From UBA8444 sp964003875 (GTDB taxonomy: Bacteria; Bacteroidota; Bacteroidia; Flavobacteriales; UBA7312), in the NCBI GenBank assembly GCA_964003875.1, contig CAXFLH010000019.1:1-16564 (forward strand): a stretch of DNA of 16,564 nucleotides. The letters are read 5' to 3'. A program made the translations under genes and the position numbers. Positions 7,303 through 14,662 of the stretch are shown piece by piece. A model generated the notes under the pieces. The model searched no databases. It was not told where the DNA came from and saw nothing but the letters and a program-made list of their open reading frames with translations. Position 1 is the stretch's first letter. Every line of letters starts with the position of its first letter.

Positions 7303-7935
7303 ATGAAAAGCATTAAAGACCTTAGAACTGACTATCTAAAAAGCGAGTTGAATGTTAAGGATTTAACGGAAGAACCCATAATATTATTCCAACAATGGCT
7401 AACTCAAGCTATTGCTTATTCAGATGATGCTAATGCTTTTGTGTTGTCGACTGTCAATAGTAATGGTGTGCCTAGTTCAAGGGTGTTGTTACTAAGAGAT
7501 GCCACGAAAAAAGGATTTAGTTTTTTTACCAATTATTCTAGTAGAAAGTCGCAAGAGATTGAGGTTAATCCTAATGTTTGTATGAATTTCTTTTGGCCAG
7601 AGATGGAGCGTCAAGTCAGAATAAATGGTTCAATTAGTAGATTGTCTGAACAGGAATCTGATGACTATTTCGTTAGCCGTCCTTATGAGAGTAGGATAGG
7701 AGCTTGGTGTTCACCACAAAGTCAAGTTATAGAGTCAAGAGATGTTCTTGAAAACAAAATTCAAGAGTTAAAAAAGAAATACCCTAATGAAGTGCCTAGA
7801 CCAAAAAATTGGGGAGGCTTTACCATTTTGCCCAATGAAATTGAATTTTGGCAAGGTAGAGCTAGTCGTTTGCACGATAGGTTTTTATACAGCAAGGAAG
7901 GTGAAAATTGGACGATTAATCGCTTAGCACCTTAA
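7303..7935 (+). CDS. pdxH: Pyridoxamine/pyridoxine 5'-phosphate oxidase
   Basis: PdxH is an FMN-dependent flavoprotein that oxidises PNP or PMP with O2 to pyridoxal 5'-phosphate, the active form of vitamin B6. The 210-residue length is typical. Landmarks are the N-terminal LRTDYLKSEL helix, the FMN-binding SSRVLLLRDATKKGFSFFTN and YSSRKSQEI segments, FFWPEMERQVRINGSI, SRPYESRIGAWCSPQS, and the C-terminal FWQGRASRLHDR plus the family ending NRLAP. It shares a divergent promoter region with ispH. Its stop lies within a 12-nt overlap with the end of the leftward trmH-like gene, and an inverted repeat spans both stop codons. Nothing is missing. Confidence 0.97.
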   Translation: MKSIKDLRTDYLKSELNVKDLTEEPIILFQQWLTQAIAYSDDANAFVLSTVNSNGVPSSRVLLLRDATKKGFSFFTNYSSRKSQEIEVNPNVCMNFFWPEMERQVRINGSISRLSEQESDDYFVSRPYESRIGAWCSPQSQVIESRDVLENKIQELKKKYPNEVPRPKNWGGFTILPNEIEFWQGRASRLHDRFLYSKEGENWTINRLAP

Positions 7936-7938
7936 TCG
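7913..7938. terminator. Inverted repeat spanning the convergent pdxH/trmH stop codons, possible weak bidirectional terminator
   Basis: CGATTAA (7913-7919) and TTAATCG (7932-7938) form a 7-bp stem with a 12-nt loop that covers the trmH-like stop (7924-7926) and part of the pdxH stop (7933-7935). Only weak T-tracts follow (ATTCTTTAGG rightward, TCCAATTTT leftward). The placement is suggestive, but the strength as a terminator is doubtful. Confidence 0.3.
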
Positions 7939-8598
7939 ATTCTTTAGGAAATCTTCTTCTACAATTTCAGAACGGTCAATGCTATAGCGTAACCAGTTTA
8001 GCAAAACTTGATTTTTTTCATCTTCTGTCATATGCCATTTGATGTTTTCTTTTTCCATTTTCATTCGCATTTCATAAAGACATATTGCTGCAGATACGGA
8101 TAAATTAAAACTTTCAGTAAATCCATACATAGGAATGTACAAATGTTCGTCAGCATTTTCGAGAACTAATTCACTAAGACCTTCTACCTCAGCACCAAAA
8201 AACAAAGCTGTTTTACCTTTTGACAAGTCAAAATTGATAAGGTCTGTTTGAGAATTGTGTGGACTTGTTGCTATTATTCGATAGCCTTTATTTTTTAAAG
8301 ACTGTATGCAATCAAGCGTATTTTTTTTGTTCTTATCATAACGATAGACTGTTAGCCAGTTAGAAGCTCCCATTGCTACCTCTCTATCAGGTTTGAATTC
8401 GTTATAATTTTCTATGACATGAACATCTTGTATACCGAAACAATCGCAGGAACGTAGAACAGCACTTGCATTTAAGGGTTGATAGATATTTTCTAATACT
8501 ATGGTAAGGTATGTTGTGCGTTTTTGAATAAGCTCTTTAAAGAGTGCTTTTCTCTCATCTGTTATGAATTTTAAAAAGTGATCAATCAGTGCTTCCAT
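7924..8598 (-). CDS. trmH: TrmH-type tRNA/rRNA 2'-O-methyltransferase (SPOUT family), likely tRNA Gm18
   Basis: This 224-residue SPOUT methyltransferase would use SAM to methylate a ribose 2'-OH. The three SpoU/TrmH motifs are clear: motif 1 NASAVLRSCDCFGI (N43, R49), motif 2 ALFFGAEVEGLSE (about 131-143), and motif 3 IPMYGFTESFNLSVSAAICLYE (about 155-176), which forms the knotted SAM pocket. The helical N-terminal and C-terminal extensions flanking the core resemble TrmH, which makes Gm18 in the tRNA D-loop. That makes tRNA Gm18 the best guess over an rRNA target such as that of RlmB. The ATG overlaps the fmt stop by 1 nt (TAATG), so it is coupled to fmt as the last gene of the leftward operon. 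Its end overlaps pdxH by 12 nt. The family is certain and the exact target is inferred. Confidence 0.85.
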   Translation of the reverse strand: MEALIDHFLKFITDERKALFKELIQKRTTYLTIVLENIYQPLNASAVLRSCDCFGIQDVHVIENYNEFKPDREVAMGASNWLTVYRYDKNKKNTLDCIQSLKNKGYRIIATSPHNSQTDLINFDLSKGKTALFFGAEVEGLSELVLENADEHLYIPMYGFTESFNLSVSAAICLYEMRMKMEKENIKWHMTEDEKNQVLLNWLRYSIDRSEIVEEDFLKNRLRC

Positions 8599-9536
8599 TA
8601 GTATAAAATGATATCTTCAAAACTATTTCCACGAAGAAAATCTGTTGTTTTCATTCGTTTTTTTCCCGATAGTTGCAATTCGTGAATATGAATAAATCCA
8701 TCATTAGCAGCAACTTTCAACTCTTTGTTTTTGCTTATAACCACCTTTCCAATTTCCAAATTATGGTCGGCGTTTTCATAAGTTGATTTAAATAGTTTTA
8801 AGGTTTTATCTTTATTTACGCTAGTCCATGCTGTAGGGTATGGCGATAATCCTCTAATTTTATTGTGAATATCAATAGCACTTTCGGACCATATTATATT
8901 ACAATCTGCTTTAAATATTTTGGGTGCGTGTGAGGCTGTTTCATCAATTTGAGGCATATTTGGTGCTTGATTATTTTCTATAGCGTTAATGGTCTTACAT
9001 ACCAATTCACTACCTATATACATTAGTTTGTCATGAATAATACCAGCTGTATCATCTTCAGCAATATTTATCTTTTCTTGAAAAATGATATTACCAGCAT
9101 CAATATTTTTTTCGATGAAAAAGGTGCTAACACCCGTTTCTTTTTCACCATTGATAACTGCCCAATTAATAGGGGCTGCACCTCTATAATTCGGTAGTAA
9201 TGATGCATGTAAATTGAAAGTGCCCTTAGACGGTATAGCCCATACTACTTCGGGTAACATTCTAAATGCTACAACTACAAATAGATCGGCCTTAAGGCTT
9301 TCTAAATCTGTAATAAATGAGTTGTTTTTAAGTTTCTCAGGTTGTAGAATTTTTAAACCTTGTTCCAAGGCATATGCTTTTACTGAAGATTGTTTAATTT
9401 TTTGACCTCTACCTGCAGGTCTGTCTGGAGCTGTTACTACACCGACTATATTAAATTGGTTTTCTACTAAACTCTTGAGTGATTCAGTAGCAAAATCGGG
9501 TGTGCCCATAAATACTATTCTCAGTTGTGAACTCAT
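8598..9536 (-). CDS. fmt: Methionyl-tRNA formyltransferase
   Basis: Fmt formylates Met-tRNA(fMet) with 10-formyl-THF so that translation can start. From the ATG at 9536 the protein has 312 residues. It opens with LRIVFMGTPDFATESL and then has APDRPAGRGQKIKQSSVK, the nucleotide-fold core, and the catalytic block FNLHASLLPNYRGAAPINW. N108, H110 and D146 align with E. coli N106, H108 and D144. A C-terminal OB-like tRNA-binding domain follows (DCNIIWSESA, IRGLSPYPTAWTS). An in-frame ATG at 9569 would add 11 residues and overlap recQ by 13 nt. I chose 9536 because Fmt normally starts only a few residues before RIVFMGTPDF and because a near-consensus box (TAATTTCG) precedes it. It lies 20 nt after recQ and is coupled to the trmH-like gene. 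Confidence 0.95.
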   Translation of the reverse strand: MSSQLRIVFMGTPDFATESLKSLVENQFNIVGVVTAPDRPAGRGQKIKQSSVKAYALEQGLKILQPEKLKNNSFITDLESLKADLFVVVAFRMLPEVVWAIPSKGTFNLHASLLPNYRGAAPINWAVINGEKETGVSTFFIEKNIDAGNIIFQEKINIAEDDTAGIIHDKLMYIGSELVCKTINAIENNQAPNMPQIDETASHAPKIFKADCNIIWSESAIDIHNKIRGLSPYPTAWTSVNKDKTLKLFKSTYENADHNLEIGKVVISKNKELKVAANDGFIHIHELQLSGKKRMKTTDFLRGNSFEDIILY

Positions 9537-9556
9537 AGGTGACGAAATTACACTTT

Positions 9557-11461
9557 TTAGTAAATCCAATATAGCTTTTGTTCGTCATTCATAGCTATTT
9601 GTTCATTATCGCTGAGAAATTGCAGTACGCTAATCATTTTATCTTCTCTGTATTCGACAATTGTCATAATGATGTCATCTACATGCATTGGATTTTGACT
9701 AATTAAATTTTGAATGGCTAACATGATAGCCTCAAACTCTTGGTCATTAATATTTAACTTATTCCTTTCAAGACAGACATCACATTTGCCACATCTTTTA
9801 TTGTCTTCCTCGCCAAAATAGTTTTGTAAAACATGACTTCTGCATTGGTATTGATTACTAGCATATTGTATGACTGAGGCTGCTTTAGCTTCTTCATTTG
9901 CTTTTCTAGTTTCTAATGTTTCTTTAGAAAGACTAATGCATTTAGAATCTACTCTTGTTTTTAGCATTAATAGTTTAGGGTTACTATTCTGAGGGACATA
10001 ATCTAAAATATCCATTTGCTTTAGGTTAGTCAGAAAATCTTTGACTTCTTGAGTAGAAAGTTGAGCTCTTTTAGCAATAATATTTTCTTGAATTTTGGTG
10101 AAATTATCGAACAGAGAGCCGTAGGAACGTAATAGTATTTTGAGTAAAATATCGTATTGTTTATTGGCAATTTGGAATTGATACAATTCGGTATGGGTAA
10201 CTTTGATAAATAATCGTGAGGGTTGATGAATGGCTTCGCTTAACTTGATATAATCTTCTTTTTCTAACAACTTAAGAGCATTGTAAGTTTGAAGTTGATT
10301 TAAATTATAACGTTCACAGAATTCGTTGATATGAAATACAAATTCTTGATGTTTACCGTCGCCAATGGCTATTCCTAGAAAGTTAGCGATTTGTTGATAT
10401 ACGTTTCTTACAATTTCTATCTCAGGATAGTGGTCATTTATTTGTTTTTTTAAGTTGTGAATGTCTAAATCGTTATATAACAATATTGAATATGCAAGTT
10501 TTCTATCTCTTCCTGCTCTACCAGCTTCTTGAAAATAGGCTTCTAAGGAGAAGGGTAGGTGGTTGTGGATAACTAATCGTACGTCATTTTTATCAATACC
10601 CATACCAAAGGCATTAGTAGCTACCATAACTCTCACATGGTTGAGTTGCCATTGTTTTTGCTTTGAAGCCCTTTCCAAAACATCTAGACCAGCATGATAA
10701 TAGTGTGATGTAATTCCATATTCTGAAAGTAATAAATGAATTCGTTTGGTTTCTTTTCGAGTCCTACAATAAATTATAGATGTGCCTTTTACTCTATTTA
10801 GGATTTGAATTAGTTTGCTGTCTTTGTCATCTTGCTTGAGGACAACATAGGATAATTCATCTCTATAAAAACTTGTGCTGATAACATTTTCATTATCAAA
10901 TTTTAATTTCTCTTGTATGTCTTTTACGACTAATGGAGTAGCAGTTGCAGTAAGGGCTATAATTGGGGCAGTTGTAATTTCACGTATTTCGGCAATCTTC
11001 AAATAAGATGGTCTAAAGTTATAACCCCATTCTGATATACAGTGTGCTTCGTCTACCGCTAATAAGTTAATATTCATCTTTTTAAGACGTTGTTGCACCA
11101 TATCACTTTCTAGTCTTTCTGGTGATAAATACAAAAACTTATAGTTGCCGTAAATACAATTGTCTAAGGCAATGTCTAATTCTGAAAAACTCATTCCTGA
11201 AGTAATTGCTAATGCACGTATGTTTTTAGCTTTTAGAGCTGTTACTTGGTCATTCATAAGGGCAATAAGGGGAGAAATAACTACACAAATACCCTCCATC
11301 ATAAGTGCAGGAACTTGAAAGCAAATAGACTTTCCTCCACCTGTAGGAAGAAGGGTTAAGGTATCTTTTGCGTCAAGAATTGAATGTATTGCATCTTCTT
11401 GTTTAATTCGAAAAGAATCGTAACCCCAATATTGTTTTAGAATTTCTTGTGGGCTCAACAT
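9557..11461 (-). CDS. recQ: ATP-dependent DNA helicase RecQ
   Basis: RecQ is a superfamily 2 3'-to-5' helicase involved in recombination repair and fork processing. The 634-residue product has the Q-motif region (FRIKQEDAIHSI), Walker A LLPTGGGKS (37-45), DEAH (137-140), motif III LTATAT, motif V ATNAFGMGIDK, motif VI QEAGRAGRD (311-319), and the zinc-binding RecQ C-terminal segment with C540, C557, C560 and C563. The tail after about residue 570 looks helical or winged-helix-like and I do not recognise an HRDC domain, so it is a short RecQ. It begins 17 nt after the AAA NTPase gene. A near-consensus box (TATCTTCG, 11467-11474 minus) 5 nt before the ATG could give extra internal transcription. 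It is intact. Confidence 0.95.
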   Translation of the reverse strand: MLSPQEILKQYWGYDSFRIKQEDAIHSILDAKDTLTLLPTGGGKSICFQVPALMMEGICVVISPLIALMNDQVTALKAKNIRALAITSGMSFSELDIALDNCIYGNYKFLYLSPERLESDMVQQRLKKMNINLLAVDEAHCISEWGYNFRPSYLKIAEIREITTAPIIALTATATPLVVKDIQEKLKFDNENVISTSFYRDELSYVVLKQDDKDSKLIQILNRVKGTSIIYCRTRKETKRIHLLLSEYGITSHYYHAGLDVLERASKQKQWQLNHVRVMVATNAFGMGIDKNDVRLVIHNHLPFSLEAYFQEAGRAGRDRKLAYSILLYNDLDIHNLKKQINDHYPEIEIVRNVYQQIANFLGIAIGDGKHQEFVFHINEFCERYNLNQLQTYNALKLLEKEDYIKLSEAIHQPSRLFIKVTHTELYQFQIANKQYDILLKILLRSYGSLFDNFTKIQENIIAKRAQLSTQEVKDFLTNLKQMDILDYVPQNSNPKLLMLKTRVDSKCISLSKETLETRKANEEAKAASVIQYASNQYQCRSHVLQNYFGEEDNKRCGKCDVCLERNKLNINDQEFEAIMLAIQNLISQNPMHVDDIIMTIVEYREDKMISVLQFLSDNEQIAMNDEQKLYWIY

Positions 11462-11478
11462 CTTTACGAAGATATGAA

Positions 11479-11988
11479 TTAGATTTCATTGATGATAAAC
11501 CTTATTCGTTCTTTAACACTTGACTGAGGGAGCTCAACTAGATTGTAGTTTGCTTCTATATAGACTTGTTTTAAGGCTTCGAAAATTTGAATAGAATCTT
11601 TAAAACTTTCTAATCTTTCATCATCTACAGTATAGATGTCTTCCCAAGGTGTTGTGATAAAAACAGTAGGGTGATAGCGATGATTTTCGCAATCTATTTT
11701 GAAGTGGGTAGGTATTTCGTGCTGATTGGTTTTAAGATATGCTAGATTATCAAGCATACTTCTATCATAGAAATTCACACCAGATTTAGCATTTAAAAAA
11801 TCTCTTTTTCTCTTTTTAAAAACGGTTTCTTCAAAATCAACATTTTTAAATGCTGTTTTGATATTCATTTCTTGAATGATTTCTCGTGATACTTCATCAA
11901 AACAGCTATATCCTTCATCTTTCAAAGCATCGATAATACTTGTCTTACCACTACTAGGCCCACCTGTAATAATTATTCTTTTTATCAT
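11479..11988 (-). CDS. Small AAA/P-loop NTPase of unknown function (AAA_28 / NadR-kinase-like)
   Basis: The protein (169 aa) starts directly with a P-loop, IIITGGPSSGKTSII (GGPSSGKT at 9-16). A deoxynucleoside-kinase-like body follows, with CFDEVSREIIQEM, the NFYDRSMLDNLAYL segment (a D-R pair resembling the nucleoside or substrate site of small kinases) and VFITTPWEDIYTVDDERLES, which may be the lid arginine region. From memory this matches the predicted-ATPase family COG3911 / Pfam AAA_28, which also contains the kinase part of NadR; the substrate is not known. It overlaps the upstream ZIP transporter gene by 4 nt (ATGA) and precedes recQ by 17 nt, so it is inside the operon. No membrane segment or signal is seen. 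A small-molecule kinase is a plausible guess only. Confidence 0.75.
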   Translation of the reverse strand: MIKRIIITGGPSSGKTSIIDALKDEGYSCFDEVSREIIQEMNIKTAFKNVDFEETVFKKRKRDFLNAKSGVNFYDRSMLDNLAYLKTNQHEIPTHFKIDCENHRYHPTVFITTPWEDIYTVDDERLESFKDSIQIFEALKQVYIEANYNLVELPQSSVKERIRFIINEI

Positions 11989-12686
11989 AGAAATGTACTT
12001 ATCAAGGCAATACTAGAACCTATGATGATGGCAATAGCTTTTCGACTATTAAAATGGTGTCCTTCGCTACTTTCAAATAATATAGTTGTAGAAATATGTA
12101 GGAACATTCCTATAACAATAGCCATTATCTCTCGATAATAATTAGAAATATTACTGATGTATTCACTGAAAAATGTGCCGAGTGGAGTTGTAATAGCGAA
12201 TAGACTAATTAATAGGATAATCTTAGGCTTAGACATTTTACTTTCTATGAGCATATGAGTAAGCACAATTCCAACTGGTATTTTGTGCAAGGCTATGGCT
12301 GATAATAAAGAAGAATGCATATGAGAATGATGATGGGGGTTTCCTAGTGGCATACCTTCAATGAAAGAATGTACGCCAAGACCTATTAGCATACTCAATG
12401 GAACACTCCCGTGAATGTGCCCATGACCGTGTTCAACACCCTTAGAAAATTGCTCTAAAATGATTTGTAAAAAAAATCCAATGAGAATAAATAATCCAAT
12501 AGTATGATTGTGTTCTCCTGCAAAAGTTTCAGGAATCAAATGGAGTACAGTAATAGAAAACAAGTAAGCACCACTGAATGAAATTAGTAGCTTGGTGTTA
12601 TTTTGTGATATGTTTTTTATGTAGAAGGCAATGATTGAACCTACAAAAACAGACGATAATAAAATTATGTAATCGATAATTGTCAT
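11985..12686 (-). CDS. ZIP-family metal (zinc/iron) transporter
   Basis: This is a 233-residue inner-membrane protein with about seven or eight hydrophobic segments, typical of ZIP permeases that bring divalent metals into the cytoplasm. The metal-site signatures are present: HSFIEGMPLG (106-115, the TM4 H-x3-E-G motif) and ALHKIPVGI (132-140, the TM5 H-K-x-P-x-G motif). Two histidine-rich loops, EHGHGHIHG (85-93) and HHHSHMH (118-124), probably bind or sense metal. An upstream LHLIPETF segment is also typical. Start and stop each overlap the neighbouring gene by 4 nt (ATGA), so translation is coupled to the methyltransferase before it and the NTPase after it. The metal cannot be told from sequence; zinc is most likely. 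Confidence 0.9.
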   Translation of the reverse strand: MTIIDYIILLSSVFVGSIIAFYIKNISQNNTKLLISFSGAYLFSITVLHLIPETFAGEHNHTIGLFILIGFFLQIILEQFSKGVEHGHGHIHGSVPLSMLIGLGVHSFIEGMPLGNPHHHSHMHSSLLSAIALHKIPVGIVLTHMLIESKMSKPKIILLISLFAITTPLGTFFSEYISNISNYYREIMAIVIGMFLHISTTILFESSEGHHFNSRKAIAIIIGSSIALISTFL

Positions 12687-13405
12687 TTTTGAGCGAGTAT
12701 TATAAGGCGTGGAGAATGAATAGCGTTAAAATCATTTAGTGAATAATCACCCCACAAATTTATAATTTTCAAACCAGATTTTTCAAACAAATCCATAAAA
12801 TCAGATAATGTTAATGCTTGAACTTTTTCTTGGAAGTGAAATTGTTGATTATCAGTAAAGTAAATATCTTTTAGTAAAAAGCCGTTTTCATAACTTCTTT
12901 TAATGGTGAATTGGATATTATCGACGGTTTTTGATTCGCTTTTCACTAAGTCTCTAACCACTTTTTTGGCATTCATAAAGTCTAAAACAACTTTTCCACC
13001 TTTTTTAATATTGTCAGCCATAGCTTGAATTGCCTTGAAGTTATCCGATGACTCATCAAAATAGCCGAAGCTAGTAAAGATATTTAGTAGAAAATCAAAC
13101 TCCTCTTTTTTATAAGTAGAGCGCATATCATGAACCTTAAAAGAAAGCTTGTCATTAGAAAATTGACTAGCGTAATCAATACTTTCTTTAGATAAATCTA
13201 TGCCCTCAATGTCATAACCTTTTTTGTTTATAAATATGGCGTGACGACCTTTTCCACAGGCTACATCTATGAATTTATGATTTTTATCAGGTTTTAAATA
13301 GTCCAATAGATTGTTTAAGAAAAATTCTGCCTCATCATAATTTCTATTCTTATAAAGAAGATGGTAATAAGGCGTATTGAACCAAGTATCGAACCAATTT
13401 TTCAT
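12683..13405 (-). CDS. Class I SAM-dependent methyltransferase, substrate unknown
   Basis: The product (240 aa) has a Rossmann-type methyltransferase fold. Motif I is FIDVACGKGRHA (about 45-56), the acidic ribose-binding residue is in IEGIDLSKESIDYA, a motif II/III-like stretch is LSFKVHDMRSTYKKEEFDFLLNIF, and the post-motif helix GGKVVLDFMN is present. The W-F-D-x-W-F-x-T-P-Y-Y-H N-terminus is a recognisable feature of a Bacteroidota and proteobacterial family annotated only as class I SAM methyltransferase. Nothing in the sequence tells whether it acts on a small molecule, lipid, protein or RNA. It is the first gene of the leftward operon, with an exact promoter box 4 nt before its ATG, and it overlaps the ZIP gene by 4 nt. 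Confidence 0.88.
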   Translation of the reverse strand: MKNWFDTWFNTPYYHLLYKNRNYDEAEFFLNNLLDYLKPDKNHKFIDVACGKGRHAIFINKKGYDIEGIDLSKESIDYASQFSNDKLSFKVHDMRSTYKKEEFDFLLNIFTSFGYFDESSDNFKAIQAMADNIKKGGKVVLDFMNAKKVVRDLVKSESKTVDNIQFTIKRSYENGFLLKDIYFTDNQQFHFQEKVQALTLSDFMDLFEKSGLKIINLWGDYSLNDFNAIHSPRLIILAQK

Positions 13406-13409
13406 TCTT

Positions 13410-13417
13410 CAAATATA
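13410..13417 (-). promoter_or_regulatory. Putative -7 promoter box of the leftward six-gene operon
   Basis: On the minus strand TATATTTG, an exact TAnnTTTG match, is followed by AAGA and the ATG at 13405. The expected transcript start falls on or next to the ATG. It is the only good box in front of the methyltransferase-ZIP-NTPase-recQ-fmt-trmH run. No -33 TTG is visible at the usual spacing. Confidence 0.5.
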
Positions 13418-13440
13418 AATTTATTACTGTATTATTTGAT

Positions 13441-13448
13441 TAAATTTG
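13441..13448 (+). promoter_or_regulatory. Putative -7 promoter box of the rlmL-like gene
   Basis: TAAATTTG, an exact TAnnTTTG match, is followed by TCCG and the ATG at 13453. It lies in the 47-nt divergent gap shared with the operon at 13405. The two boxes are 23 nt apart on opposite strands. The box position also supports the ATG at 13453 over the next one at 13483. Confidence 0.5.
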
Positions 13449-13452
13449 TCCG

Positions 13453-14634
13453 ATGAAAAATAGTGTAGGAGAGAATTTTAATATGATTGCTAAAACGCAA
13501 TTAGGCTTAGAAGAAATATTAGCTGATGAGCTTTTGAAATTAGGTGCTCAAGATGTTCAGGTTTTGAATAGAGCTGTTAGTTTTGTTGGTGATGTAGGCT
13601 TTATGTACAAAGCAAATCTAAACCTAAGGACAGCCATTCGAATTCTCAAACCTATTTACAAGTTCACAGCTCGTAGAGATGTTGATTTATATGAAGAAGC
13701 CAAAAAGCTAGATTGGTCAAAATACATTAGTGTCGATAACACTATTGCTGTCAATGCAGCTGTTCACTCTGATTTTTTTAATCATAGTCATTATGTGGCA
13801 TTAAAAGTAAAAGACGCTATTGTGGACTACTTTAGGGATTTAACTAAGGGTAGAAGACCAGATGTTGATACTAAAAATCCAGATGTAAGAATTAATATTC
13901 ACGTTTCTAACGATAAGTGCACAATTTCTTTAGATAGTTCAGGAGATTCATTGCATAAAAGAGGATACAGACACGCTACTAATGAGGCTCCAATTAGCGA
14001 AGTTTTAGCAGCGGGTTTAATCTTATTAAGCGATTGGGATAGGCAAAGTGATTTCTTAGACCCAATGTGTGGTTCTGGCACAATTCTTATTGAGGCCGCT
14101 ATGATTGCATGTAATATTCCTCCCTCATTACATAGGAAGAAATTTGGTTTTATGAATTGGCTTGACTTTGATGCCGATTTATGGGCAAAGATTAAAGAAG
14201 TCTCTATTAATAAAGTGAGTGACTTTGAGGGAAGAATTATTGGGTGCGATAGAGCTTTTGCCTCTGTTAGGAAAGCTCAAGACAACGTTAAAGATGCTAT
14301 GCTTGATGATATCATTGAAATAAAAAGAGCAAACTTTATCAGAAAGCCCGAGCCTATGCCAAATGGTGGAACGATTTTGTTTAATCCACCTTATGGTGAG
14401 CGTTTGAGTGCTGACACACTTGAATTATACTCACAAATAGGAGATACTTTTAAAAAGAATTATGCAGGTTGTTCGGCTTGGTTAATAACCTCCGATATGG
14501 AAGCTGTAAATCATATACACCTCAAGCACACTAGAAGAATTAAAATATTCAATGGTAAGCTAGAATGTCGATTCTTAAAATATCAGATGTATGAAGGCTC
14601 AAAAAAAATAAGCAAAAAAAAAGCGACTGATTAA
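13453..14634 (+). CDS. THUMP-domain class I RNA methyltransferase (RlmL/YpsC-like, predicted 23S rRNA m2G)
   Basis: This 393-residue protein has an N-terminal ferredoxin-like plus THUMP RNA-binding region (about 10-165) ending in the family motif DSSGDSLHKRGYR (161-173). It is followed by the UPF0020 methyltransferase domain with motif I FLDPMCGSGTILIEAA (201-216) and the amino-methylating NPPYGERL (311-318), which marks N-methylation of a base. The architecture equals the N-terminal half of E. coli RlmL (m2G2445 of 23S rRNA) and the stand-alone YpsC type, so the same reaction is predicted here. It diverges from the six-gene operon. An alternative start at 13483 (MIAKTQLG) is possible, but the promoter box favours 13453. 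The last codons and the stop lie inside the terminator hairpin, giving a lysine-rich tail. Confidence 0.9.
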   Translation: MKNSVGENFNMIAKTQLGLEEILADELLKLGAQDVQVLNRAVSFVGDVGFMYKANLNLRTAIRILKPIYKFTARRDVDLYEEAKKLDWSKYISVDNTIAVNAAVHSDFFNHSHYVALKVKDAIVDYFRDLTKGRRPDVDTKNPDVRINIHVSNDKCTISLDSSGDSLHKRGYRHATNEAPISEVLAAGLILLSDWDRQSDFLDPMCGSGTILIEAAMIACNIPPSLHRKKFGFMNWLDFDADLWAKIKEVSINKVSDFEGRIIGCDRAFASVRKAQDNVKDAMLDDIIEIKRANFIRKPEPMPNGGTILFNPPYGERLSADTLELYSQIGDTFKKNYAGCSAWLITSDMEAVNHIHLKHTRRIKIFNGKLECRFLKYQMYEGSKKISKKKATD

Positions 14635-14647
14635 GTCGCTTTTTTTT
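14615..14647. terminator. Strong bidirectional terminator between rlmL-like and Tsp3/SPOR genes
   Basis: The arm of eight A residues plus GCGACT (14615-14628) pairs with AGTCGC plus eight T residues (14634-14647) around a 5-nt loop, a perfect 14-bp stem. It has U-tracts in both directions, so it can stop both convergent genes. The rlmL-like TAA (14632-14634) lies in the loop and the first base of the descending arm. Confidence 0.9.
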
Positions 14648-14662
14648 AATTCTGTTTTATCC

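Noticed and set aside
9214..9405. Plus-strand open frame of 63 codons inside fmt
   Set aside because: It lies fully antisense to the conserved catalytic part of fmt and has no domain or promoter of its own.
9537..9569. Upstream ATG of fmt adding 11 residues
   Set aside because: It overlaps the recQ coding end by 13 nt and gives an extension unusual for Fmt; it cannot be fully excluded.
13899..14081. Minus-strand open frame of 60 codons inside the rlmL-like gene
   Set aside because: It is antisense to the conserved motif I region of the methyltransferase, so it is a shadow frame.
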